Origin: Procambarus clarkii
Taxonomy: Eukaryota; Arthropoda; Malacostraca; Decapoda; Cambaridae
Length of the DNA stretch: 64,000 nucleotides
Reading direction: 5' to 3'
Assembly (NCBI RefSeq): GCF_040958095.1
Contig: NC_091154.1
Location: 43,664,735-43,728,734 of the forward strand
Part shown: positions 11,227 to 22,163 of the stretch, one piece after another
How the letters are laid out: each line of letters starts with the position of its first letter
Position numbering within the stretch: the stretch's first letter is position 1
The notes under the pieces: generated by a model
Told to the model about the DNA's origin: nothing
Database searches by the model: none
The model's input: only the letters and a program-made list of their open reading frames with translations
Position numbers and translations under genes: made by a program

Positions 11227-11525
11227 TTGTTTCTTCCTTGTTCTCTGTTTTTGTCCTTTCTCTTCTCGTCGTTGTCCATTCTTCAATGGAACGTTCGAGG
11301 TTATTACGCCAATTTCCTCGAACTCCAACTTCTGATTTCGCGGTTTTCGCCCCTTTGTGTCTGTCTCCAGGAGCCGATGCTTGGTGCTCGTCCTGGTCGT
11401 TTTCGTGGCTATTCCTTTCTCTCCCCCCCCCCCAGCCGTTGCTGGGGCTTCTAATTCTTCTGCTCTCTTGATTCGTGCTGATGTTCCTTTTGTTTCTTTA
11501 CTTTTTCCTTCGCCTCTCCATATCT
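11227..11525 (+). pseudogene. LINE-A ORF2, N-terminal APE endonuclease part
   Basis: Opens just downstream of ORF1 with ILQWNVRGYYAN and VCLQEPMLG, the first catalytic Asn/Glu region of APE endonucleases. The frame shifts at a run of C at 11430-11441 and continues in another frame (ALLIRADVPFVSLL) to about 11520, where LINE-B is inserted. The domain resumes at 14367. Confidence 0.78.
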
Positions 11526-11544
11526 TCGCCAGCTTCAGAGTCAA

Positions 11545-12727
11545 GGGTGCCGAGTCTGTCCTGTCTGTGGGTGCAGTTTATAGAATTCCTAACACTGATG
11601 TGTCCGAATTCAACTCAAACCTTAGAAATCTAATACTTGATAACAGACTGAACAAAAACCACCTAATTATTGCAGGGGACTTTAATATTGACCTCTGCGA
11701 GCCAGAACACCCTACTGCTGTTAGCTTCCTCATCTGTATGAACTCCTGCTTCCTCATACCCTTAATCACTAGGCCTACTAGAATCACTGATAGCACTGCC
11801 ACGACTCTAGATCACATCTGGACAAACATAACCTCGCCGCTTACTTCAGGTATAATCACCGATAGCACTACAGACCATTACCCCACATTTCTCTTAACTA
11901 ACATTAGCAAACCACCTCTTGAGTCAAGAGAGATACGTTTTAGACTACACAATGAAACTGCTATAGACAATTTTATAACTGCTACTGATAATGTCAACTG
12001 GGAGACCGAGTTAGGTAACATAGAGGACATCAACCTAGCAGTTCAATCTTTTCTTCAAAAAACTCTTAGCCTTTATAATACCCACTGTCCTATGCTTACA
12101 AAACAAGTCACAACCAAAAGGCTTAACAATCCCTGGCTTACAAAGGGAATACTTAAATCTATAATTAAAAAACATGACCTTGAGAAGAAGTATAGGTTAG
12201 GAATTATCTCCAAAGAATTCTCAAAGAATTACTCATTATTGCTATCTAAGATAATTAGACGAGCCAAAACTAAATACTACGAAGATAAATTTACCCAAAT
12301 AAAGAGCAACATTAAACAAACTTGGAGAACAATTTCACAAATATTGGGATCAAAGAAGTCTATAAATAACAAACCAACACTCCTGTCTAATAACGATGGT
12401 CAGCTTTCAGCCTCTGATGCTGCTATTGAGTTCAATAGGTTCTTCTCTTCCATTGGTTCATCCCTTGCTAATGATATTCCATCTTCCAGTACTGACATTA
12501 AGGACTATCTTACAGGTAACTATCCACAGTCTCTGTACCTAAAGCCTATTAATTCCACTGACGTCAATGAGATAATCCTTTCCCTTAAAACCAAGTCTGG
12601 TGCCTTTGAGGAGATACCAACTTTAATCTACAAAAAAGCCTCCAGATCTTTAGCCCCTGCTATTGCTTTGCTCTTCAACAAGTCACTTGAACTCCAAACC
12701 TTCCCAGATATTCTAAAAAAAAGCTAG
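11545..12727 (+). pseudogene. LINE-B copy 1 endonuclease C-terminus and RT entry
   Basis: The frame reads VGAVYRIPNT, then IIAGDFNIDL (APE catalytic Asp/Asn), TTLDHIWTN and TTDHYPTFL (the terminal SDH-like block), a linker with a basic stretch, then [12 protein letters not shown] and the RT entry block ([15 protein letters not shown] type). It stops at 12725-12727 because a run of A at 12714-12722 has one base too many compared with the in-frame LINE-C relative at 57080-57100. Confidence 0.8.
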
Positions 12728-13534
12728 AGTAACGCCTGTCCACAAATGTGGTGATCTCACAGATGTTAACAACTACAGACCTATATCCTGCCAAACTTGT
12801 CAAAAAATTTTGAAAAACTAATCTATAAGCAGCTTTACTCATATCTAGCCAAACTCAATATACTTAGCCCCTGCCAATATGGCTTCAGACCCAAAAAAAG
12901 CACTAACGATGCACTTATTAGTATGCTTAACTCGATTCATACAGCTCTTGATAAAAATGAGTATCCTGTTGGGTTGTTTGTGGACCTGCGTAAAGCTTTT
13001 GATACTGTCAACCACCAAAACCTTCTTCTTAAATTACATCATTATGGAGTCAGAGGACACTCCCTACAATACCTCAAATCCTACCTTACTGACAGGCTCC
13101 AATATGTTTCTGTGAATAATACAATTTCTCCCACCCTACCCATCAACATTGGTGTTCCCCAGGGCAGCATACTTGGTCCTCTCCTCTTTCTCATCTATAT
13201 TAATGACCTTCCAAATGCCTCCCAACACCTCAAACCAATTCTATTTGCTGACGACACAACCTTCATTTACTCCAGTCCTGATCCCCTTGCTCTAAATGCC
13301 ACAGTAAATACTGAGCTAAATAAAGTCCATCTGTGGCTAACTGCCAACAAACTCACCCTTAATATTGACAAAACCTTCTATATTCTGTTTGGCAATAAAT
13401 CCTCTAATCAAATTAATCTCAAAATAAACAATACCCAATTTTGTAACAAATTAGATGGCAAATTCCTTGGCATTCTCATTGACCACAAGCTGAATTTCCA
13501 GGGACACATTCTAAACATATCAAAAAAAGTTTAA
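12728..13534 (+). pseudogene. LINE-B copy 1 RT domain
   Basis: Contains [27 protein letters not shown], motif [34 protein letters not shown], and catalytic [10 protein letters not shown]. The frame closes at a TAA (13532-13534) exactly where the second LINE-B copy also has TAA and where LINE-C has a serine codon. All visible catalytic residues are intact. Confidence 0.82.
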
Positions 13535-13540
13535 AAAACG

Positions 13541-14062
13541 GTGGGCATTCTTCCTAAGATCAGATATTATGTACCACGCCCTGCCCTGGTGACTCTCTAT
13601 TACTCCCTTATCTATCCATATCTCAACTATGGTATTTGTGCTTGGGGATCTACTACCCAAAATCACTTACGTCCTATAATTACTCAACACAAAGCTGCTA
13701 TTAGGACAATATCCAATTCTGGCCCCAGACATCACTCGGTACCCCTACTCAAATCTCTGAATATGTTAGACATTAAGTCACTGCACATTCTCTCATGTGT
13801 ATTATACATATATAAAACTCTAAACTATAATGCCAATCCTGATCTCAAAAGCTTCATAGAAGGTTGTAACAGAACCCATGAGCACCACACCAGAAATAAA
13901 TACAGTTTTGATATTCCTAGAGTATGACTTAATCAAACTAGAAATGCTCTACAAATCTAGGGGCCCAGAATGTGGAATGACCTTCCCAACCATGTTAAAG
14001 ACTGTACCTCTCTCAACCAGTTTAAGTTAAAAGCGAAGCTATACCTAATAAATTCCCTGTAA
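13541..14062 (+). pseudogene. LINE-B copy 1 C-terminal region
   Basis: Continues after the shared TAA: GILPKIRYYVPRPAL, YPYLNYGICAWGST, HHTRNKYSFDIPRV. A TGA at 13925-13927 replaces a CGA present in the copy at 50925, a CpG-type transition. Beyond it the frame continues to about 14060. Confidence 0.78.
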
Positions 14063-14366
14063 CCTACCTTACCCTTCTATTGTCAACCAATGTCTGTTTT
14101 TTCTTTAAAGAGCGCTGTTTGTCGACATAATTGTATTTGTGCTGCTTTTTCATCTATGTTTTCATTTCTTGTTTTCATTCTACTCATTATGCTCAATTAG
14201 TATTAAGCTTGTCATTTAAGTTTATCATGCCCGAAACGCTTTGCGTAATAGTGGCTTTAGGCATTGTATGTACTAGCTCTACCTATAAGTCAACCAATCC
14301 TTGTAAAAATTTATTGTATGTATGTACCTTACCTAAATAAAATTGTATTGTATTGTATTGTATTGT

Positions 14367-16310
14367 TCTGCTGCTCGTATCTTTGTGGGGAAATGGTACA
14401 CAGTTTGTTCCATTTATCTCCCCCCAAGTATCCCGCTTTCTCTTCCTGATTTGAAACACCTCCTAGACTCCTTGCCGGAGCCTGTGCTCCTGCTGGGTGA
14501 CTTCAATTGTCGTCATTCTCTTTGGGGTGACGTTCTGACGAATACCCGGGGTCGCCTTCTTGAGCCGTTTCTCCTCTCTTCTTCCCTGTCGCTTCTGAAT
14601 TCTGGTGAGCCCACTCATTTGGACTCTCGGACTCGCACCCTTTCTTTTCTTGATCTTTCTCTCTGCTCTTCTTCTCTTTACTTAGATTTCACGTGGCAGG
14701 TTCTTGATGACCTCCATGGAAGTGATCATTTCCCCATCCTTGTTTCCTTTTTCTCTTTTCGCCCTTCCCTTTCTTTCCCTAGGTGGCAGTTTGCTAAGGC
14801 GGACTGGACCCTATTTACCCTCAGTGCTACTCTCTCTGACCTCTCCCTTCTGCCTCTCTCTCGCGCTCTCCTCCTTTTTCATGACACTGCCCTCCGCTCT
14901 ATACCTCGCTCTTCCTCTCGGGGTCCACGGAAGTGCTTTCCCTGGTGGAATGCAGACTGTGCTCGGGCTGTCCGCTGTAAGCGTGCAGCCTGGAAGAGGC
15001 ACCGCCGTAGGCAGACGACCGATTCTTTTCTTTTCTTTCGGAAAGCGAGTGCGGTGGCCCGTAGGGCCATCCGTACGGCTAAACGTGAATGTTGGGCATC
15101 TTATGTCTCAACAATTACGTCCGAAACTCCTCTGGCCCAGATCTGGAAGCGTATCCGCAAGATAGCGGGTAAGTTCGTTCACGATGTTTCACCGGTCCTT
15201 CACCTCCATGATACTTTTGTGGCGGACCCGTTGCAGGTCGCTTCCGTACTGGGTTCCCACTTTTCTTCTGTTAGCTCTGGTCTTCATCTTCCCCAATCTT
15301 TTTTTCTTCGTAAACCTGTCCTTGAGTCTCGTCCTTTAGATTTCTGCACTCGTCTTCAGCTTCCCTATAATGATCCCTTCTCTCTCTCTGAACTTCGTTC
15401 TGCCCTGGCCCTCTGCGGTTCTATGGCGGCGGGCTCCGATGGTATTCATTATGAGATGCTTCGCCATCTCCCTTCGTGCACGTCTCAGTATTTACTGAGT
15501 CTGTATAATCGGATCTGGGAGTCGTCGTCAGTCCCTGAGGACTGGCTCGATGCCGTTGTCCTCCCTGTTCGCAAACCGGGGTCTCTGGGTACTTCCCCTG
15601 AGGACTTTCGCCCTATTGCTCTCACAAGTTGTGTCTGCAAACTCTTTGAACGTATGGTTAACGTTCGTCTGATGTGGTTCCTGGAACACCATCACCTCCT
15701 CTCCCCTTCTCAATTTGGTTTCCGCAAGTGCCGCAGCACGACAGATGTCCTGGTGAACTAGGAGGTCTATATTCGTACTGCTTTTGCTGCGAAGACCTCC
15801 GTTGTTGCCGTCCTTTTTGACCTGGAAAAGGCTTACGACACCACTTGGCGATATCATATTCTATCTCAACTTCATTCTTTTGGCCTTCATGGTCATCTCC
15901 CTCTCTTTCTCCGCAGCTTCCTCTCCCGTCGTTCCTTTCGGGTGCGCCTTGGTACCGTTCTCTCTGCCTCTTTTCATCAATACAAAGGTGTGCCCCAGGG
16001 TAGTGTTCTGAGCACTACTCTTTTTCTGGTTGCCCTCAATGGTCTTCTTTCCTCTCTTCCTTCTGGTGTCTTCTCCGCTCTCTATGTCGATGATCTAACC
16101 CTTTGCTGTCAGGGTGATGATTCACCTCTCCTTCAGCGCCGGCTTCAACTTGCAATTGATGCCGTTTCGTCTTGGGCCACCAATCATGGCTTCAAGTTCT
16201 CTACTTCTAAGACTTGTGCCATGACTTTTAAGCAGAAACGGGTCGTTCTTCGTCCCTCTTTGTCACTTTATGGTCATCCCCTTGAATACAAAGATTCCGC
16301 GAAGCTTTAG
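14367..16310 (+). pseudogene. LINE-A ORF2, rest of endonuclease and RT domain
   Basis: Resumes with ARIFVGKWYTVCSIYLPP, LLLGDFNCRHSLWG and the D/H block GSDHFPILVSF of the APE endonuclease. The RT follows: DFRPIALTSCVCKLFERM, QFGFRKCRSTTD, motif A LFDLEKAYDTTW, GVPQGSVLSTTLF, catalytic LYVDDLTLC (about 16081-16107). TAG at 15759-15761 and TAG at 16308-16310 interrupt one otherwise continuous frame. The style is that of I/Nimb LINEs. Confidence 0.85.
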
Positions 16311-16706
16311 GGGTTATTCCTTGACACATGTTTATCTTGGTCTCCCCATATCTCTTACCTCCGTGTTGAGTGCTCTAAGGCCCTTACCCTCCTTTGGGTC
16401 TTGTCCCATACTTCTTGGGGGGCAGATAGGTGCACTCTCCTTGCTTTACATTCCTCTCTCGTCTTGTCTAAGCTCGATTATGGTTGCCCTGCTTACTCGT
16501 CTGCTTCTCCTTCTACTCTTCGCCGTCTTGATGCTTTGCACCATACTGGGTTGCGCTTCAGTTCTGGTGCCTTTCGTTCGAATCCTGTCCTTAGCTTGTA
16601 TGTTGACACTAGCTTCCTGTCTCTCCAGGACCGCCGTGATCGCTACTGTCTTCGCTATCTTGCGCGGTCCTTACAACATCCTTCCTCTCGCCTCTGTCGT
16701 GCTTAA
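16311..16706 (+). pseudogene. LINE-A ORF2, RT thumb and connector
   Basis: Same frame as the preceding RT, opening after the TAG with GLFLDTCLSWSPHI, then SHTSWGADRCTLLAL, SKLDYGCPAY, DALHHTGLRFSSGAFR. The reading frame is lost between 16706 and 16829. Confidence 0.75.
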
Positions 16707-16828
16707 CTTTTACCCCTCCTGCGGTTCCTGTTCCTCTTCACCACTTCCCTCTTTCTGTCCGGTTATCTCACCTCCAGGATTCTCTTTCCGTTCGTATTTC
16801 TAATGTTTCTCCTTGTGTTGTTCCTTCT

Positions 16829-17782
16829 TTGCCCCCATGGAGAGTCCATCTTCCGCGGTTTTGTACTTCCTTGACCCGTGTCACTAAAGCTTTTACCCCT
16901 CCTACGGTTCTAAAACGCCTTTTCCTTGAGCACTTTTCTTCTCACTCCCGCTCTGTTTCTGTCTTCACCGATGGGTCTAAGTCTGCGGACGGTGTTGGCT
17001 ACTCTGTTGTTTTTCCTGATCACACTTATATGTGTCGCTTACCTCCGGAGACTAGCATCTTTACAGCGGAACTTTATGCTATTCTCTATGCTCTTCGTCT
17101 CCTGCTTTCTCGTTGTCAGTCTTCCTTTGTGGTTGTTGTTGACTCTTGTAGTGCCTTCATGGCTCTCGGGTCCTTTAATCCGGTTCATCCAGTAGTTGTC
17201 GAGATCCAGCATTGGCTGTTTCTTGTTCACAGTAAATTTAAGTCGGTTGAGTTTTGTTGGGTTCCCAGCCATATTGGTGTGTCTTTAAATCAGCGTGCGG
17301 ATGCTGCCGCCAAGTAAGCTGTCCGCTCTTGTCCCATCTCTCGTAAAGGTATTCCATATTCCGACTTTTACCCGGTTATTCATTCCTCCGTCCTTACCCG
17401 TTGGCAGGCTTCTTGGTTGTCTGTTACTGGTAACAAGCTACGTACTCTTAAATGTTGTGTTTCCTCGTGGCCGTCCTCCTTCCACTGTAACCGGCGGTGG
17501 GAAACAGCTCTGGCGAGGTTGCGTATTGGCCATACTCGCTTAACCCATGGTCACTTGATGGAGTGCCGCCCTGCTCCTTATTGTCCTAGTTGCATTGTCC
17601 CTCTTACGGTCGTGCATGTCCTTCTTGAATGTCCTGACTTCCAGGACGAGCGTGTGTCTTGCTTTCCGACCGCCCCTCGCGGTCACCTGTCCCTCAATAG
17701 AATTCTTGGTGACTCGGATACTTTTGATATCGTTCGCCTTATGCGTTTTTGTTCTCGTATTGGCATCCTTGGTGATATTTAG
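16829..17782 (+). pseudogene. LINE-A ORF2, RNase H domain and C-terminal Zn motif
   Basis: RNase H: VFTDGSKSADGVGYSVVF (first Asp), IFTAELYAILYAL (Glu), VVVDSCSAF (second Asp), VEFCWVPSHIGVSLNQRAD (His and terminal Asp). A TAA at 17315-17317 interrupts. The same frame then continues to 17782 with ALARLRIGHTRLTHGHLM and a C-terminal CPSC...H...C motif (APYCPSCIVPLTVVHVLLEC). RNase H in I-group LINEs removes the RNA strand after target-primed synthesis. Confidence 0.82.
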
Positions 17783-17867
17783 CGCCCTCTGATTATTTTG
17801 CGCATTTGTTGGTGCTACATAGCCTTCCCGGTTTGGTGCCTTCTTTTGATAATTACTTACTTACTTA

Positions 17868-17881
17868 CTTGTAAAGCCACT
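17868..17881. repeat. LINE-A target-site duplication, right
   Basis: Exact copy of 8720-8733, directly after the element's TTAC repeat tail. Confidence 0.85.
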
Positions 17882-18599
17882 ATCGCACATAGAGTTTCGT
17901 GCATGTCCTTGATCCTAATTTTGACCCTGGAATACGACCCTCCAAATTGTTTACCAAAGGTACCCATTCACTGCTGGGTGATCAGAGCTAGGCTAATGTT
18001 AAGGATTGGCACCTGGTCAATCCTTCCTGGCAGATACAAGCGAGTGCTTTACCACTATGCTATGGGGACTGCTTTTTTAACCCAATCTGGCAACAAGACT
18101 CGAGAGAGAGACAGTCCAGATGTGCTGCTTCTAAACAGCACATACATAATCACTATAAAATCTCTAAATATCTTTCCGGTTGAACAATTCAAATAAAATT
18201 GGTTCAACAACTTGAATTTTTGTATTAAGCTCTTGGGGTAAAGCATTTGAACCAAAGGATTCTCTCAATCATTGGACTCGAGATCAACCACAAGTACAGT
18301 TTCTATATTAAGCAACTGAAATATGTGGAGAGCTGGTGTCACAATTGATATGTTTGTCCTGCACATTTCCACAGTAGCTTGTTTGGGTTCTTCTAATTAT
18401 CTTAGATATCATTGCAGATAATCTCCTAGGCAATATATACTGTATATGCTTGTAAGAAGTATAGTAATCCTAAGAAATAGTGTAAATTATGTTGCACGAG
18501 TGCTTCCAGCTTGATACGATATTCCTTGATACAAGCAAGTGACTGCTTATGATGGTTAAGTAACATAGTTCATTCGTGTGCTCGTGCTTGAAGAGGAAA
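17882..18599. other. LINE tail relics, no gene
   Basis: 17882-17990 continues the minus-strand LINE-B/C type 3' UTR that was the LINE-A target ('gagtttcgtgcatgtcctt'). 18270-18368 is a minus-strand LINE-D type 3' UTR fragment matching 7325-7420. The rest shows no recognisable content. Confidence 0.5.
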
Positions 18600-18690
18600 T
18601 GTTATCCACCGCCCCATTGTAAATATTTGTGGCTTTCAGACCATACGACTGCAGCTTACCCTCGCCGCGGTCGAGGGTAAGAACACCCGG
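18600..18690. repeat. Dispersed repeat, copy 1
   Basis: Shares 'cccattgtaaatatttgtgg' and a 'gaggtcgagggtaag'-type block with 29375-29455. No coding content. Confidence 0.55.
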
Positions 18691-18704
18691 ATGTATACCC
18701 AGTA

Positions 18705-18822
18705 TTACAAGTAAACATTAGCAATAACAATCATGGAAAGTTCCTTGACCTATACATATCTCCTCTTGAGAAGACAAGGGACTGAACTTCAGCACCCACA
18801 TACAACACATATGGGGTGCTCA
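18705..18822 (+). mobile_element. LINE-C RT fragment
   Basis: About 115 bp matching the LINE-C RT at 57805-57895 ('aacattagcaata', 'cttcagcacccacat'), with an internal rearrangement. A similar relic lies at 33840-34130. Confidence 0.55.
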
Positions 18823-18849
18823 GAGAGTTTTTTTTATTATTATTATTAT

Positions 18850-19147
18850 TTTCTACCATAGACGTGGCCACACATTTACAATGCTAACCAGCATATATAC
18901 ATTTTCTTCTGTCCTCCATGGGCAGAGTTAGAGATGTGTTAAACATATAGTTCAGGGGTTTATTGAACAATCAACCACAGAAGGTGATTCGGTGCTTTTA
19001 AAATGATAAGCTAACCTACATACGTAAATACATAGATACACAAATTTACGTATGCCCTACATAAAGTGTTCGATGTGTATTTTGCATAGTGTCATTAATG
19101 TGCATTCACAAAGGTGAAATAAAATTCTGATGTGCATATCTACTGAA
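18850..19147. repeat. Dispersed repeat, uninterrupted copy
   Basis: Matches 25080-25437 over its whole length ('gacgtggccacacatt', 'tttattgaacaatcaaccac', 'tgccctacataaagtgttcg'). Here 'ctgtcctccatggg' is continuous, whereas the other copy has an 80-bp insertion at this point. Confidence 0.75.
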
Positions 19148-19488
19148 GATATATAAAATGTTAAAACGTTTTGGGGACCTTAATCATTAGGACGTCCAAT
19201 GATGAACTCAAAGTGAGGCGTTCTCCGACACATAAATGCATTCATGCATCACGTGTTCTGGTATTCAGGTGGTATTTTTTTTATGGTATATTGACAACAT
19301 TCAGCATATAATTACCTAGTAGTACTTGGTGTACAAGTACCTTTTCCAAAGGAATTGCAAAACATAATTAAACAACTGTATTGTATAGTGTTATATATTT
19401 ATTTCAGTTTGAACAATTTTTAACATTAAAGATTACATCCTTTAATTGGTTATAATGGTTTTAACATTCAAAATCTAATTTGTTGATA
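19148..19488. other. AT-rich, no gene
   Basis: Nothing recognisable other than AT-rich sequence leading to the TTAA at 19489-19492. Confidence 0.4.
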
Positions 19489-19639
19489 TTAACTCTTGAA
19501 TGGCGCAAGGCTATATACCATTTGGCACCCACAGGCGCATACAAAAAAAAAAAAAAAAAATTTCTTCCTAACCTGTTAATTTGTGTTCACTGATCATAGG
19601 AAAAAAATTAAAAAATCGTACGTGGCATATATTGCCCAC

Positions 19640-20880
19640 TATAGGGCGGGGAAGTCTGGCAAAAAACAGGCGCTGACTCAGCGTGCGTCCCAGGCAGTCT
19701 GTTGCTCGCCAGCTGTCAGGCCGCAGTTGCCACAAAGAGATAATTACCTAATTATTTCAATGTCTCTGATTGATTTTTCGTAGTTTTTTTGCTGTAATAT
19801 TATTCAATAGTGTGTAGTGTGATATATTTATATAATAAAATGAGTGAATCATCGCTGTACTCAAAAATATTGTATGCATATTGTTGATTCAATTATGTTC
19901 ATCAAACAGTAAACAAATAATTTGTCGGTTATTACACTATATACACAGGTTATATATAAGTATCTGCATGTTTTGTTCACCATAATGAACCACTAAGTTG
20001 GCATGCTGAGTGACAGTGCCAGCGGCAGCCCGCCACTGGCTGCTACTTCCTCCCTCCCTCCCTCAAGTCACTTGACTCACCCACATTCTCCTCTCACAAT
20101 AGTGTTTTTGCTTTTATTCACTATATACAGACGCTATATATAAGTATCTACATTCGTGTTCACCATAACAAACCACTAAGTTGGTATGCTGAGTGGCAGT
20201 GGCAGCCCACCACTGGCTGCCACTCCCTCACTTCACCTGACTTGCCACCATTCTCCTCCCACCATACTTTTTTGCTTTCATATACAGACGTTTTATATAA
20301 GTATTTACATGTTTTGTTCACCATAACTGTATATCTAAGCTTGTATGGTGAGTAAAGGCACAAAGACGTAGCTACTCACACAGTCAGCTGATTGCTGCTG
20401 CCTTCAAGGCCAGACGCACTAATATTTCTCCTCCAACAATACTGTTTGTGGTATTATTACGCTATATACACACATTATATATAAATATCTACCTGTTTTA
20501 TTCACCATCCTTGTACAAGTAAACTGGTATGGTGCCCAAAGACCATCGTGGTCACCAGTAAACAACATAAGTCGTTCAGACGACACCACCGCCCTTACCA
20601 AAATGGCGGCTCCCAACCTACTCCTCTTGCTGTTTATACCCTCTATACACATGTTATATATAAGTATCTACATTTGTGTTCACCATAGCGAACAACTAAG
20701 CTGGTATGGTGAGTGCAGTCAATAAAAAGTGGCCACACACAGTCAGACGACAACGCCACTACCCTCCCCTCCCACAGCATTACTCCTCCCTCCATGGAGC
20801 ACAGCGCTAAATATCACCACAATCCTGCTATTATCAGAACCCTGGTCATTTTTATCACAGTCAGGGGTCTTCTGTAATAA
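19640..20880 (+). repeat. ~175-bp satellite inside TTAA-1
   Basis: The phrase 'tatataagtatctacat' followed by 'gttcaccata' recurs near 19955, 20131, 20295, 20478 and 20655, giving spacings of about 164-183 bp. Units share 'aaccactaagttgg' and a 'cactatatacagacg'-type block. The same satellite occurs in TTAA-4 (plus) and TTAA-5 (minus). Short frames here are non-coding. Confidence 0.78.
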
Positions 20881-21171
20881 TATCAAAGCTAAATGATAGC
20901 ATGAACAAGTATATTATGGCATTTTTAGGCAATGCTGAGGTTACAAGCTGAACAACAGTGCTGTGAGCTCATGTTGCGTGCGTCAGGCTTGGTAGCTCAC
21001 TCAATACTGAAGCCCCTAACACCCGGGAATTTGGCCCACGATTTTTTTTTTAAATGGTGTCTGTTTACAAGAGCCCTGATGAAGGTGTCGTGAACCCCGT
21101 ATATCCGCGGGCCGTTTAAATCTTGCATAGTACTCCAAAGCTGATGATGATATCATCAGATATCATCAGAT

Positions 21172-22061
21172 ATCTGCTATCAGAATAATATCAAATTCTG
21201 CTTTCAGACAACACACAGCCCCCTTGTTTAACTCCCTAAACATGCTAAACATAATCTCACTCCACAAATTCTCTTGTGTCAACTACATTTACAAAACCCT
21301 GTTCTTAAATGCAAATCCTTGTCTGAAACTCTTCTTGGACAGATGTAATAGGACCCATTATCACCACACCAGAAATAAATATCTCTTTGATATCCCCAGA
21401 GTTAAACTTAATCTGTGTAAACACTCAATGCAAATAAAGGGACCCAGTTTATGGAACTCACTCCCTACTGAATTGAAAAGCTGTCCAACTTTTACATCAT
21501 TCAAAATCAATACTAAAAAGTACCTAATTTCATCTTCATAGTTTTTCACTTTTTGCCTTAAAATTGCACTTGGCATATTCCCAATTTGAACATCTTTACC
21601 ATTGTGATCATTGCTGTTTTCTTATATGTGCTGCCAATCTGTTGTATGGTGTTTATAAATCTTGTTTATCTGTATCTTTTGCTACCCAGTCTCCCAATCT
21701 TTATGTACCCAATCTGAACATCTTTACCATTGTGATCATTGCTGTCTTATATGTGCTGTCAATCTGCTGTATGGTGTCTATTAACCTTGTTTAAATTACT
21801 AATCAAGCTGTCAATGTAATCAATCAGAGCTTTTATATAACAATATGCTTTAATATACCTACTTATCTCTCTCATCTCATTTTTCTCTTGTAATGAATCT
21901 TTATCATTTATCAATTCTGATTGAAATTACCTACTTAAAATTATCTGCTAGATTAAGGACCTGCCCGAAACGCTGTGTGTACTAGTGGCTTTACAAGAAT
22001 GTAAATACTGTATTATCCAATGTATTCTCACAAACCCAATGTACCTTCTTGTATATATATA

Positions 22062-22092
<31 letters not shown>

Positions 22093-22093
22093 A
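21172..22093 (+). mobile_element. LINE-C 3' fragment inserted in TTAA-1
   Basis: Starts mid-RT at 'ctgctatcagaataata' and matches 35455-36220 (minus) closely. Includes the frame 21224-21541 (C-terminus, HHTRNKYLFDIPRVKL), the 3' UTR with the GCCCGAAACGCT motif at 21963-21974, and an AAAT repeat tail (22060-22093). 5'-truncated. It sits within the second palindromic repeat of the TTAA-1 right end. Confidence 0.8.
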
Positions 22094-22163
22094 TGATGTG
22101 ATGCGCAATTTACTGCAAGTTGGTCAAAGCATCATATGATGCGATGCGCAATTTAAGGGTTAA

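Larger units (their letters stand above)
11520..14366 (+). mobile_element. LINE-B copy 1, nested in LINE-A
   Basis: 5'-truncated inside its APE endonuclease and ending in a 3' UTR with the motif GCCCGAAACGCT (14229-14240) and an ATTGT pentamer repeat (14343-14367). LINE-A endonuclease coding stops at the left edge and resumes at the right edge. LINE-B is AT-rich, so the composition jump marks both borders. It is closely related to the copy at 49419-51340. Confidence 0.85.
8734..17867 (+). mobile_element. LINE-A: near full-length I/Nimb-like LINE
   Basis: Bounded by a 14-bp target-site duplication. Order: 5' UTR about 8734-9265, gag-like ORF1 9266-11203, ORF2 from about 11227 with APE endonuclease, RT, RNase H and a terminal Zn motif to 17782, then a short 3' UTR ending in a TTAC repeat. 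Subtracting the nested LINE-B (about 2.85 kb) leaves ~6.3 kb, a plausible full length for I-group LINEs. Coding DNA is GC- and pyrimidine-rich, unlike the AT-rich surroundings. Several stops and shifts make this copy inactive. Confidence 0.88.
19493..22159 (+). mobile_element. TTAA-1: piggyBac-like non-autonomous element with satellite
   Basis: TTAA at 19489-19492 and 22160-22163 flank ends that read inward CTCTTGAATGGCGC (left) and, on the minus strand, CCCTTAAATTGCGC (right). TTAA duplications plus CCCTTTAA-like ends are typical of the piggyBac superfamily. No transposase frame is present. The interior holds a ~175-bp satellite (19640-20880), a subterminal block (20940-21125, with 'acaagagccctgatgaag') and a LINE-C insertion (21172-22093). 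The right end carries the paired palindromes described in the findings. Confidence 0.78.
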
